Origin: Alkalibacillus filiformis
GTDB taxonomy: Bacteria > Bacillota > Bacilli > Bacillales > Alkalibacillaceae
Assembly: GCF_030814115.1 (NCBI RefSeq)
Contig: NZ_JAUSUP010000013.1
Coordinates: forward strand, 1 to 53,144
DNA length: 53,144 nt
Direction of reading: 5' to 3'
Part shown: in pieces, positions 17,773 to 27,052 of the stretch
Position numbering within the stretch: position 1 is the first letter of the stretch
Layout: every line of letters starts with the position of its first letter
Program-made: the position numbers and the translations under genes
The notes under the pieces: generated by a model
Database searches by the model: none
The model's input: only the letters and a program-made list of their open reading frames with translations
Told to the model about the DNA's origin: nothing

Positions 17773-19203
17773 TTATTTAAAGTAATGATCCTGTCTAGAG
17801 CCTATATTTTGATCTTTTTCATATTTATTAATTACAGTTGATAGCCCCAATAAAATCCATAAATGTGTTACAATCCCATTCGTATTCATATTCATAAGAA
17901 TTTCATCATACCTTCTAAATAGAACAAGCTCATAAGCAACGAAATTCATAAAGAATAAAACTGAGATTAATAAAACTAATGGTAGAACCTTTAATGTATC
18001 TTTCTTTATTATCGCCTTAAATTTTATATGCGAAATTATAATATAATGATATAATACTGAACCAATGACTCCTAGTGTTGTTGCTAAATTTAACAATGAG
18101 TTATGAGCAGAAGTCCAACCTGTTTGCCCAAAAGTATTATAATAGTAATTCCCTATCCCGGTTCCCCACAACATATAATTATTTTCATTAATATACTCTA
18201 ATGTTAAATCCCATATCATCACCCTAGGTGTATTTAAACCTTGATCTAAAAAACGAGACATTGTTGTTGAAAACTCAGCTAGATATGAAGCGTTTAAAAT
18301 AAAAGGAATAATTAGTAAAGCATACACACAAAACAGAATTAACCTTTTTAATGTAATTGGAATTGTAATTAGAAATAGGCACATCCCCACTAAAAGGCTA
18401 AGTAGCGCACCTCTAGAACCAGTAACAAGTAACAAGAATATAAACACACCTATTCCAACAACATATACTGTATTAAATTTTTGGTAGTTTAGGTATAATG
18501 CTATTAAAATAGCAATTACTAATAAAACAGCTAACTGATTTGAATTAGTAAATATTCCCGAGAACCTTTCATTTTCTAAGGCTATATATATTATGTTCTG
18601 CGTTTCTAAAATAATTGTTGTTAGGCTATGGATTAGCATAACAACAAAAATTGTATTTAATACTAAATGTATATCTCTTCTATTTTCAACAATATTACTA
18701 ATAACTAGAAATATTGCATAAGGAATTATCCCCCCGTAAATAACACCATTAATAGCAACATCTATTCTCTCCGCGTTTATTACTGAGAAAATAGCAAAGA
18801 TTAGAACTACCCAATTAATATAAATTATTTTTCTATCTACTTTTAATCTCTTATTTACAAGTATCCTAGATATTAATACTATCCAATAAATCAAACTATA
18901 GTTTATAATTAAACCCAATAAAGAAAAGTTTAAAAAAACAATATCTCTCATAATATACCACTGCAGTAATGGGTAGATCATAAGATAAAGGAAAATTAAA
19001 TAAATATAGTTATTTTTTGTGATTGCCTCAACCAAAACCCATATACATACGAACATTGACAAATAATATATTACTGGAGGGCCACCCACATTTGATATAT
19101 CTATTAACCCCAAGTAATAAAGAACTATATATATAGGTAGTGATAATATAAAATTAACCAATGTCTTTGATGTAAAAAAAGAATGATAGTAAATTTTTAA
19201 CAT
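17773..19203 (-). CDS. O-antigen polymerase/ligase-like membrane protein (Wzy)
   Basis: The 476-residue protein has about 12 hydrophobic segments and a long extracellular loop near residues 310-365 ending in WGTGIGNYYYNTFGQTGWTSAHNSLLNLATTLG, the usual Wzy_C/O-antigen ligase signature (H in AHNSLL). Such proteins join lipid-linked repeat units. The gene is visibly richer in A+T than the neighbouring cys genes. Its ribosome binding site (AAGGATTGGG) is moderate. It lies between the truncated flippase and the IS21 relic. It is probably the polymerase of the heteropolysaccharide, but two other polymerase-like genes exist in the window. Confidence 0.85.
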   Translation of the reverse strand: MLKIYYHSFFTSKTLVNFILSLPIYIVLYYLGLIDISNVGGPPVIYYLSMFVCIWVLVEAITKNNYIYLIFLYLMIYPLLQWYIMRDIVFLNFSLLGLIINYSLIYWIVLISRILVNKRLKVDRKIIYINWVVLIFAIFSVINAERIDVAINGVIYGGIIPYAIFLVISNIVENRRDIHLVLNTIFVVMLIHSLTTIILETQNIIYIALENERFSGIFTNSNQLAVLLVIAILIALYLNYQKFNTVYVVGIGVFIFLLLVTGSRGALLSLLVGMCLFLITIPITLKRLILFCVYALLIIPFILNASYLAEFSTTMSRFLDQGLNTPRVMIWDLTLEYINENNYMLWGTGIGNYYYNTFGQTGWTSAHNSLLNLATTLGVIGSVLYHYIIISHIKFKAIIKKDTLKVLPLVLLISVLFFMNFVAYELVLFRRYDEILMNMNTNGIVTHLWILLGLSTVINKYEKDQNIGSRQDHYFK

Positions 19204-19272
19204 AAAAAAAGACCCAATCCTTTTTCATTTTTTTATAATAGATCTTATCTCTAACTTCACAGCATAGCCCTA

Positions 19273-19725
19273 TTGTAAGCGTCAAGTAAAAAAGAACACT
19301 TTTTGCTAATTAATTCTGAACACTTTCTTCCTCAAATATGGACGTTCGATTCTTCATCTGATGACTATTTTCATCGCGAAATTGAATGACTTCTACTCGA
19401 TGTAGAGCCCATCCAAAATGGCTGTGCTGATCCCTTGATCACCTAATATCACTTGGACCCTTATTTAAATTTATATAATCGAGGCTTTGTCATGTAAGTC
19501 ATTGATGAGATGGAAAAAGAGGTTAGCTTCTCTCTGATCCATCGCCATAAACATTAGATCATCAATAATGACCAGATTAACGTTTCTTAATCGTTTCATC
19601 CTAATTTGGGCTTTTCGTCTGAATTCTTCAGCTTTTAAATTCCTTATTAATTCTTCCAATGTTATAAACATGACCTGTTCCTCTTTCTTCTGGCCACTCG
19701 GTCTACTTTAGTTTAGCGTTTACAA
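19273..19725 (-). mobile_element. IS21-family relic with both ends and degraded istB
   Basis: On the minus strand it starts at 19725 with the same 25-base end as the relic at 10603 and finishes at 19273 with a related end (TTGTAAGCGTC on the plus strand, followed by repeats of GAACACTTT). All of istA and the start of istB are gone. The remaining istB fragment (19671-19471) gives VMFITLEELIRNLKAEEF, RNVNLVIIDDLMFMAMDQ and ANLFFHLINDL, the region around Walker B of the IstB ATPase. It is then frameshifted; pieces matching LGDQGISTAILD follow in other frames. The element is dead. Its 19725 end interrupts a sulfotransferase gene. Confidence 0.85.
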
Positions 19726-19799
19726 TGATTAGGGAATAAAACTTCTTGCATAAAATTTGTGCCAGTTTTGTGATATCCAATGTGAATAATTTTATCCAT
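19726..19799 (-). pseudogene. Sulfotransferase 5' fragment cut by the IS21 relic
   Basis: A frame from ATG 19799, with GGGTGGGTG upstream, encodes MDKIIHIGYHKTGTNF followed by MQEVLFPN and then runs into the IS end at 19725. HIGYHKTGTNF is the 5'-phosphosulfate loop of sulfotransferases and closely resembles HIGVHKTATTF of the gene at 1288-2253. The rest of the gene is not found beyond the IS relic. The gene would have followed the intact sulfotransferase at 19847. Confidence 0.75.
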
Positions 19800-19846
19800 T
19801 TTTTCACCCACCCAATTAATTAACTTTAATTAGCATTGAAACAAAC

Positions 19847-20824
19847 CTATTTATAACCTAGCATTTTTAAGTTTTTTTCTAAGTTTGAATTAACATACTC
19901 TTTTTCATTCAGAGACAATTCATGTTCCCATTTCCCTATTGAGTTTTTATTAACAGAATTATTTAAGTTCTTATGATGGCTTAAACTTGTATCTCCTAAT
20001 CCACCAATATTTTCATAGAAAGACAGCATAGATTCTTCGAATTTAATATTTAAAAAGTTGCATATTTTTTTTAGTTCATCTTTAGGATTTCTAACAATAT
20101 CTTCGTATTGAACTTCATAATATTGCTGCCTTTCTTTCTTCCTACCGAACTTCTTAGCTCGTGTAATACTTTCGTTCCACCTTTCACATGAATACTTTAA
20201 GTCATATAAACCCGCTTTTTGATAAGAATTTGCGACATCTCTACCATCCCTAATAATATGAATATACTTAGCATTAGGAAATAAACTATCTAACCAATTC
20301 AAACCTAACGTATTTAACGGAGTTTTATCTCCCCAAATTTGAGAACCAGGAAAATGAACTTCGGAATAATAAACATATAACTCATCTATAATATTTGCTA
20401 GAGTCCTTTTTTCCTTTGATAATAACTTGAGTCTTTGGTAGAGTTCATTTGTATTTATATCCCAAGTTGGAAATTGTTGATGAGATTCAAATTCACCTAT
20501 AACAATCTTCACCAATTCATCCCACTCTAAAAAATTATATGTATGGAACTTTCTAATGACTCTATTTAAAACATAAGATTCTGGTGGAATTGATATTTCT
20601 GAGTGGCTTGTAAGCATAGCTCGTAACAAAGTGTTTCCAGACCTACCCGATCCTATAATGAAAAAGGGCGTACAACTCACATTTTCAGTCTTATAATTGA
20701 GTGGAGATCTGTTTAATAAAAACCTTTTTAGTAATTTCGCTGTATCATACATATTATAAACTTTTCTAGGATATCTATTTTTTTTAGATATTTTGTTTTC
20801 TTTTAATGTTTTCACCCTGAACAC
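19847..20824 (-). CDS. Sulfotransferase family protein
   Basis: The 325-residue product has both PAPS-binding motifs: the 5'-phosphosulfate loop FFIIGSGRSGNTLLRAML (residues about 51-68) and the 3'-phosphate site YIHIIRDGRDVANSYQKAG. WGDKTPLN and CERWNESI also fit the Sulfotransfer_3 type. The predicted acceptor is a glycan repeat unit on the inner membrane face or an exported one; the protein has no signal peptide. The start is a GTG; either 20824 or a second GTG nine bases downstream is possible. It follows the flippase gene by about 30 bp and precedes the truncated sulfotransferase. Codon use is AT-rich like the polymerase. Confidence 0.85.
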   Translation of the reverse strand: MFRVKTLKENKISKKNRYPRKVYNMYDTAKLLKRFLLNRSPLNYKTENVSCTPFFIIGSGRSGNTLLRAMLTSHSEISIPPESYVLNRVIRKFHTYNFLEWDELVKIVIGEFESHQQFPTWDINTNELYQRLKLLSKEKRTLANIIDELYVYYSEVHFPGSQIWGDKTPLNTLGLNWLDSLFPNAKYIHIIRDGRDVANSYQKAGLYDLKYSCERWNESITRAKKFGRKKERQQYYEVQYEDIVRNPKDELKKICNFLNIKFEESMLSFYENIGGLGDTSLSHHKNLNNSVNKNSIGKWEHELSLNEKEYVNSNLEKNLKMLGYK

Positions 20825-20853
20825 CCTTTCTCAAATATAATGTCAATTTAAGT

Positions 20854-22374
20854 TTAATTGTTCTTAGTTTTATTTCCTTTTATTTTATCCATAATTTTAT
20901 ATAAAATAAATTTGTCATCATTACTTAAACCAAATAAATACATAACTAACGAAAACAACAAAATGGTTATTGGTACATATATAATTAAATCTACTATATA
21001 AGATATAGTAAAAACCATTTTAATAAAGTACACTGACACAAAACTAATCAAAACAGCAAATATAGCATTGATATATTGGAAACTATATGGATGTATTCGA
21101 TAAAGCTTATATACTAACAACAATCTTATAATGTTTGCCAGAGCGACTGAAACTAGAGAAGCGACCGCTGCTCCTGATATACCATGGTTAGGAATTAACA
21201 TAAGGTTTAATACTATATTTATTACAACTATTAAAATATTAATATACATGCCATACATTGAGTAACCTGTCATAATTAATATATAACCTGATGAACCGAC
21301 TCCTACGTTTACCAGCTGGCCACAAGCAATTATAACTAGCACAGTAGATCCTATTAAAAACTCTTCACCAAACAAATACATTATTTCATCATTTAGCAAA
21401 AGAATAATACTAAAAGCAAATAAATTAACTATAACAACCCATTTTGTAATGGTCTTAAACATGGATTCTAATTCTTTCATATCCCCTCTATGAAAAAGAG
21501 AAGATATGGTTGGAGCAAACATCATATTAAAAGCTACAAGTATAAAACCGCTTAAAGTTCCAATTTGTAACGCAATTCTATACACCCCTACCTCTTCGTC
21601 TGTTAAAAAGTAGCCTATCATTAAGATGTCAGTTTTTTGACTTATAAATCCTAAAAACCCTGTAAACATTAATGGCAAGGAATAAATTAATACTTTCTTA
21701 TATTCCTTTAAAGCATCTATTTTTATTCTTGAAAAAAGCTTTTTGTTGTGAACTTTATATATTAAATAAAGAACACCAATAAAGATAGAAATATAAAATG
21801 AAAGAACTAATGTTTCTAAAGTTGTTCCTAATAATGTTAAAGCAAAAGTTAGTGATATAATTTTTAGAATTGGTATAATTATATCTTGATTAATAACAAA
21901 TGGTTTAATGTCTTTAATACCTCTAAAGACACCTTGAGTTAATTTTGATAACACTAACAATATTATTAACGGTGACAATATTTTAATTATATAACTATAA
22001 TCAGATTCAGAACCATTTAATAAAGATCCTATCCATTCACTATTAGTTATTAATAAAATAGTAAATAATAAACTTACAAGAAGTACAAAAATATAACTAA
22101 TACTTATTATTTGATTCCTGTAGTTATAATTCTTTTCTTCAGTCATTTTTGGTAAATAATACACTAACCCCTGTTGCAAGCCTAATAATGCTAACATAGG
22201 AAAGAAGCTTATAAAAGTAAATATTAATGTGAATTGACCATATACTTCAGCTCCAAGAAAACGTGCTGCAATTAAGTTAAATAGAAGACCAAATACAAGC
22301 CCTAGGATTTTACCTATAAAAACAATACTTGATTGTTTAGTAACATTTTTTAATTCACTTCCCACAACATACAC
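20854..22374 (-). CDS. Polysaccharide flippase (Wzx)
   Basis: This 506-residue protein has about 14 membrane segments and the N-terminal flippase pattern SIVFIGKILGLVFGLLFNLIAARFLGAEVYGQFTL. It should translocate lipid-linked repeat units for the central cluster. The start codon is a GTG; AAAGGTG sits just in front of it, so a GTG four codons in (VGSELKN) is an alternative. It lies 16 bp after a glycosyltransferase gene and is followed by the sulfotransferase, so the three are probably one operon. Confidence 0.88.
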   Translation of the reverse strand: MYVVGSELKNVTKQSSIVFIGKILGLVFGLLFNLIAARFLGAEVYGQFTLIFTFISFFPMLALLGLQQGLVYYLPKMTEEKNYNYRNQIISISYIFVLLVSLLFTILLITNSEWIGSLLNGSESDYSYIIKILSPLIILLVLSKLTQGVFRGIKDIKPFVINQDIIIPILKIISLTFALTLLGTTLETLVLSFYISIFIGVLYLIYKVHNKKLFSRIKIDALKEYKKVLIYSLPLMFTGFLGFISQKTDILMIGYFLTDEEVGVYRIALQIGTLSGFILVAFNMMFAPTISSLFHRGDMKELESMFKTITKWVVIVNLFAFSIILLLNDEIMYLFGEEFLIGSTVLVIIACGQLVNVGVGSSGYILIMTGYSMYGMYINILIVVINIVLNLMLIPNHGISGAAVASLVSVALANIIRLLLVYKLYRIHPYSFQYINAIFAVLISFVSVYFIKMVFTISYIVDLIIYVPITILLFSLVMYLFGLSNDDKFILYKIMDKIKGNKTKNN

Positions 22375-22390
22375 CTTTTCACATCATAGA

Positions 22391-23575
22391 TTAATTTCGT
22401 TTTACAATCTTATTGTAATGGTATTCTTCCAATTCACAGACTACTTCCCAAGAAAAGTTTTCTTCTATCCTTTCCTTTAATTTCAAAGCATTGGATTCAT
22501 AGTTAGAAGAGTTTAAAATCTCAACAACTCTTTTAGCTATATTTTTTTCAAAATTATCATCTAGTGAATAAACATTTTTGTTATAACCGATAGCTTCTGG
22601 GATTCCTCCAACTTCCGAACCGACTACAGGAATCCCCATTGCATTAGCTTCCAACACTACCATACCTAACCCTTCAGCACGACTTGGGACTACTAAAACA
22701 CCAACATCTTCGAGGGTTTCGGGAACTTTTTCAGGTGGTATATTACCTAATAATTCAACCTTTTCTACAAGCTCATTCTTTATTAAATCCATTTCAACAT
22801 TATTTTTCAACACTCCATCACCTATGAGTTTAAAGGAAATGTTACTTTCTAGTTTATTAATTTCTCTAAAAATTTCTGGAAGCAAATCGACCCCTTTTAT
22901 TTCCTTGAATGCTCCCATATATGCAACTTTCTTTTGTTTAGCACTAGTAATTTTAATTTCACGATTGAACTCCATTAGATCAACGCCATTATAAGTGACC
23001 ACCGCATTTTCTCCAGAATAACCTTTAGATTTAGCCTCTCTTAACAACGCCTCACTTACAAAAAAACACTTTTCAGCATTCTCCATGGACTTAATTAACT
23101 TAGTTTTGTTATTCTCTTGTACCCTATTCAGTTCACTCCCATGTATGGTAACAAAATAAGGAACTCTATACTTTTCATTTAATTGATATGCTATATATCC
23201 ATGCGGAAAACCTTTATGTGCATGAATAATATCAGTCTTTTCCAAATCATCCTTGAAGCACTTGATATAATACTTAAACATATGTTCTGCTGGAGAGTTT
23301 GTTAAGAAGTTTTTTAAATAAAATAAGGCTGATAATGGAATATTCAAATTACGTACTTGAACACCTTTTATATCTTGAGTTGAAAACTCGGATTTATAAT
23401 TAATACCCTTTCTTAATAATTTTTTAATATTAGCTACAAAAGTACTATGATAAGTATTATTATTAATCACGGTCACATCGTGTTTTTTAGAATGTTTTAA
23501 AACTCTTTTATATGTTGCATTGAATAAGCCACCTGTTTTTCTGATATCCAACTCGGTAATAAATAGAATTCTCAT
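22391..23575 (-). CDS. Glycosyltransferase family 4
   Basis: A GT-B enzyme of 394 residues (from ATG 23575, preceded by AAAGGATGG). The N-terminus MRILFITELDIRKTGG, the HGSELNR acceptor-side segment and the C-terminal donor motif VVPSRAEGLGMVVLEANAMGIPVV with the E-x7-E pair are visible. It adds one sugar to the lipid-linked repeat unit. The donor and linkage cannot be told. It is the first gene after a 500-bp debris region, so its promoter should lie there. Confidence 0.9.
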   Translation of the reverse strand: MRILFITELDIRKTGGLFNATYKRVLKHSKKHDVTVINNNTYHSTFVANIKKLLRKGINYKSEFSTQDIKGVQVRNLNIPLSALFYLKNFLTNSPAEHMFKYYIKCFKDDLEKTDIIHAHKGFPHGYIAYQLNEKYRVPYFVTIHGSELNRVQENNKTKLIKSMENAEKCFFVSEALLREAKSKGYSGENAVVTYNGVDLMEFNREIKITSAKQKKVAYMGAFKEIKGVDLLPEIFREINKLESNISFKLIGDGVLKNNVEMDLIKNELVEKVELLGNIPPEKVPETLEDVGVLVVPSRAEGLGMVVLEANAMGIPVVGSEVGGIPEAIGYNKNVYSLDDNFEKNIAKRVVEILNSSNYESNALKLKERIEENFSWEVVCELEEYHYNKIVKRN

Positions 23576-23584
23576 GGTTTCCAT

Positions 23585-24078
23585 CCTTTAAAAATCTAAT
23601 GTAGTGTGTCAATAACAATCTTCCTCAATAAATTAACTATTTCTTGAATTTTCGTTTAAATTTTATTAAATATTTCATAGGTCTTGTCTTGAATTTGGAT
23701 TGCTTCAATATAAGCAGGTATACCTATAATTCTGTCTCGTTTGTGTTGTCTATATAGATAATGGTATAAGATTATAGACTATAGGGCTCAAAATCATAGT
23801 CAGTGACTGTGGCTAAAAATAAAATGAATATATATCAATAAAAGTAATATATAAAGTATACATTAATATTATAACAGTAAGTTTATTAACCTTTAGTTTA
23901 TATAATGAAAAAAGAAGCAATATTAAATAAAGAACAATTATACCAATGTAGCCCCTGCCACTATATTTGGTGCAAGAAAATCAAGGTATAATAATAAAAA
24001 GAAGAAGATATACTACACACTATAATTTGGTTTATTTTTTTCATTACTAATAGAATTTGTCTTCATTATAGTAAAACC
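23585..24078 (-). pseudogene. Debris between glycosyltransferases, with a membrane-protein fragment
   Basis: No intact gene is seen in these 494 bases. On the minus strand a frame of about 50 codons near 23825-23975 encodes KYSGRGYIGIIVLYLILLLF and further hydrophobic sequence ending in DIYSFYF. This looks like the end of a polytopic membrane protein such as a Wzy polymerase. Other frames are broken. The stretch is very AT-rich. The family assignment is a guess. Confidence 0.35.
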
Positions 24079-25257
24079 TTACCTTTTAATTCTTTTTAAA
24101 GTACGCAAATAGTCTTCAGAAATTTGATTTTGAGTCATCTTCTTGGCAGTGGAAACTGCATTTGTTAACATCTTATCTTTATTTGTATTATGAATGCTTT
24201 GTGCTAACTTCAATTTTAATTCATTGACATTTCTTGGGCTACATAAATAACCATTTTCACCATCAACTATTGTTCCGTCTATTCCTTCACCTTTTGCTCC
24301 TATTGTGATACAACCTTTTGCCATCGCTTCTAAATAAACTAAACCAAAAGTTTCAGGTGAACTAACCATTACAAATACATCAGATTCTTCCATATATTTC
24401 AACACTTCTTTTCTGCTTAAGAACCCTAAAAAACTCACTTTATGTTCTATGCCTAACTGACGAACCAATTTCAATAACTTATTTTTTTCAGGTCCACTTC
24501 CTGCAATTTTTAACACTATATCTTTATCATTTAGTTTTGAAAATGATCTTAAAAGGACATCTATATTTTTCAGCTTTATAAGTGAAGCGGCTATAAATAC
24601 TTCTTTCGACTTACGATTCTTTTTATTTTTCAATTTATTTAAGTCTATGATTGCATCTTCATCAATCCCAGACGAAACAATGCTCGTTTGATCCACAATA
24701 AATCCTATCTTATTATATGTTTCTCGAATAGATTCACTTCTAAAACAAAGTTGATCTATATTTCGTAATACCTTATCATATCTAGAACGATGCTTTTTTT
24801 TACTATCCAAGTACAATAAATCCGTTTGGTGAAGTGTTACAACTAAGGGAACATCGATATACTTTTTTACTAATTCTGCTATATATAATGATGGGTTTAT
24901 CATATGACATAAAATAACATCAGGTTTATCAATCTCATCCAGATAATTTTTAATAATTTTATAGCTTTTATTAATAGATGCTTCACCATAATTAATTTTA
25001 GGTATTTTAGTTATCGGAACCCTTGTAACATTCACATTATCTTTCTTGAAAGAACTGACTGTTTTAAAAGCATTTGCCATTTTACTCTTTTTCAACACAT
25101 TAAAAACACTAGGATATGTTGGTTGTATTCTAACAACTTGAACTTTATGCCCTTGTTTGGCCCAATCATCAAAAAAATAATGTAATGCATGGGTGATTTC
25201 GTTCCTTTGTTGTTCTTTGTGCGTCGGGTATAGTGTAGTAATGACCATGATATTCAT
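24079..25257 (-). CDS. Glycosyltransferase family 4
   Basis: A GT-B enzyme of about 392 residues. The start MNIMVITTLYPTHKEQQRN is typical, and the donor site reads VFVMVSSPETFGLVYLEAMAKGCITIGAKGEG with the E-x7-E motif. GSGPEKNKLLKL precedes it. I chose ATG 25257 over the TTG at 25266. It is separated from the aminotransferase gene by about 100 bp. The sugar specificity is unknown. Confidence 0.88.
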   Translation of the reverse strand: MNIMVITTLYPTHKEQQRNEITHALHYFFDDWAKQGHKVQVVRIQPTYPSVFNVLKKSKMANAFKTVSSFKKDNVNVTRVPITKIPKINYGEASINKSYKIIKNYLDEIDKPDVILCHMINPSLYIAELVKKYIDVPLVVTLHQTDLLYLDSKKKHRSRYDKVLRNIDQLCFRSESIRETYNKIGFIVDQTSIVSSGIDEDAIIDLNKLKNKKNRKSKEVFIAASLIKLKNIDVLLRSFSKLNDKDIVLKIAGSGPEKNKLLKLVRQLGIEHKVSFLGFLSRKEVLKYMEESDVFVMVSSPETFGLVYLEAMAKGCITIGAKGEGIDGTIVDGENGYLCSPRNVNELKLKLAQSIHNTNKDKMLTNAVSTAKKMTQNQISEDYLRTLKRIKR

Positions 25258-25366
25258 AATTATCAACTCACAGATCTTTTTAAATTTGACAAGCTCAAAC
25301 GGTGTAAGAGTTTTTCTGTATTATTAAGATAATGGTTCAGCTATAATTAACCTATATGTGATGAAT

Positions 25367-26464
25367 TTATAAAAACCTTTTTATTATATGTCCTATTTTA
25401 TTTATTTCATCAATAGACAGGTGCGGATACATAGGTAAACTCAGAACTTCATCAGCTAACATTTCAGATATAGGAAGTTTTATACTTGAGTTGTATAAAG
25501 GAAGCTTATGAACAGGAGTAGGATAATACACCATTGTTCCAATACCTTGTTCTTTCAAATATGCTTGCAATTTATCACGTTTGCCGTTCAACACTCGAAT
25601 CGTAAATTGATGATACACGTGTTTCGTACCACCCATCTCTGTGGGTAAAATTATCCCGTCTAAATCAGACAGCAATTCTTTGTATTGTTGATCTACTCGC
25701 CTTCTTCCTTCATTCCATTCCTCTATACTATTCAATTTAACTCGAAGAATGGCCGCTTGAATAGAATCAAGTCTGGAATTATAACCTACTAACTCATTGT
25801 GGTACTTTTTCTTTGAGCCGTGTGCACGCAACATGGATGCCATTTCATAAATTTCTTCATCATCTGTTACGATAAGACCACCATCACCATACGCCCCTAG
25901 GTTTTTAGTAGGGAAGAACGAGAAGCAACCTATGTGGCCGATTGACCCTGTTTTTTGCCCTTTATATTCTCCTCCAAATGCTTGTGCAACGTCCTCAATA
26001 ACTATTAAGTTATAATTATTAGCAATTTCCATCAGTGGATCCATATTAACAGCATGTCCAAATAAATGAACCGGAATAATTGCTTTCGTCTTTTTTGTTA
26101 TTAGATTCTCCATTAAGCTAATATCAATATTATACGTTGATTCATCAACATCAATAAAGACAGGTGTTGCTCCAACGTGTTCAACTGCTTCTGCAGTAGC
26201 AAAAAACGTGAACGATGGGACAATTACCTCATCACCTTCTTGAATATCTAATGCTCTTAAAGCAATTATTAGTGCATCTGTTCCTGAATTTAAGCCAATT
26301 GCATACTTAACATTTAGATACTCCGCCACTTCTTTTTCCAAATTTTTAACATCAGGACCCAAAATAAACTGTCCTGAATCAATAACACGTTCAATTTCTT
26401 GCATAATTTCTTTCTTTAATAATTTCGTTTCTTCAGCTGTAGTGAATGGAGGAATTTGATGCAT
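25367..26464 (-). CDS. DegT/DnrJ sugar aminotransferase, WbpE-like
   Basis: A PLP enzyme of 365 residues that aminates a keto-sugar nucleotide. GLNSGTDALIIALRAL, EDVAQAFGG and the PLP lysine in FFPTKNLGAYGDGG are visible. It overlaps the WbpD-like acetyltransferase gene (the ATG lies in the TAATG junction). With the WbpB-like dehydrogenase and WbpA-like enzyme upstream it best fits the 3-aminotransferase step to UDP-GlcNAc3NA. A QdtB/FdtB-type enzyme is an alternative, but the matching dTDP-sugar genes are absent. Confidence 0.87.
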   Translation of the reverse strand: MHQIPPFTTAEETKLLKKEIMQEIERVIDSGQFILGPDVKNLEKEVAEYLNVKYAIGLNSGTDALIIALRALDIQEGDEVIVPSFTFFATAEAVEHVGATPVFIDVDESTYNIDISLMENLITKKTKAIIPVHLFGHAVNMDPLMEIANNYNLIVIEDVAQAFGGEYKGQKTGSIGHIGCFSFFPTKNLGAYGDGGLIVTDDEEIYEMASMLRAHGSKKKYHNELVGYNSRLDSIQAAILRVKLNSIEEWNEGRRRVDQQYKELLSDLDGIILPTEMGGTKHVYHQFTIRVLNGKRDKLQAYLKEQGIGTMVYYPTPVHKLPLYNSSIKLPISEMLADEVLSLPMYPHLSIDEINKIGHIIKRFL

Positions 26465-27036
26465 TATACCTCATCCTTTGCTATTAAAATATTTTTAGTT
26501 AACTCATAAGTTCGTCCACATTGATAACATGCATAATAAGTATTTATTTTGTGACCGCATTTACACATCCAACCTATTTGTTTTGCTGGTACTCCAACCA
26601 TGATCGCATAATCAGGAACATCATGGTTAACAACTGCTCCAGCTGCTATGAAAGACCATTTACCAAGAGTATTGCCGCACACTATTGTCGCATTCGCTCC
26701 AATACTAGCTCCATAACCAACTTTTGTTTTTAAATAGCCTTGATTAATATCTTTTGGAAATGCAGCACGAGGATTGATATCATTCGTAAAAACCATGCTA
26801 GGACCACAAAATACATAATCTTCTAATTCGACACCTTCATATACAGATACATTATTTTGTATTTTAACCCCGTTACCTATCTTTACATTCTTTCCAATGA
26901 AAACATTTTGACCCAGATTACAATTATTACCTATCTGAGCGTAAGGCATAACATGAGAAAAATGCCACACTTTACTATTAGTGCCTATTGTAGCACCTTC
27001 ATCTATATAACTTGTTTTGTGTATATAATAAGACAT
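26464..27036 (-). CDS. Left-handed beta-helix N-acetyltransferase, WbpD-like
   Basis: The 190-residue product has hexapeptide repeats through residues 10-150 (IGTNSKVWHFSHV, IGNNCNLGQNVFIGKNVKIG, GASIGANATIVCG). It ends in a short four-cysteine segment, CKCGH followed by CYQCGRTY, likely to bind zinc, which I recall from other members of this group. It should acetylate the 3-amino group of UDP-GlcNAc3NA to give UDP-GlcNAc(3NAc)A. The gene precedes and overlaps the aminotransferase by one base pair set, which is strong evidence for a shared pathway. Confidence 0.87.
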   Translation of the reverse strand: MSYYIHKTSYIDEGATIGTNSKVWHFSHVMPYAQIGNNCNLGQNVFIGKNVKIGNGVKIQNNVSVYEGVELEDYVFCGPSMVFTNDINPRAAFPKDINQGYLKTKVGYGASIGANATIVCGNTLGKWSFIAAGAVVNHDVPDYAIMVGVPAKQIGWMCKCGHKINTYYACYQCGRTYELTKNILIAKDEV

Positions 27037-27052
27037 ATAAATCCTGCTTTCT

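Noticed and set aside
26521-26733. Plus-strand frame over the acetyltransferase gene
   Set aside because: It is a shadow of the beta-helix coding sequence with no start signal.
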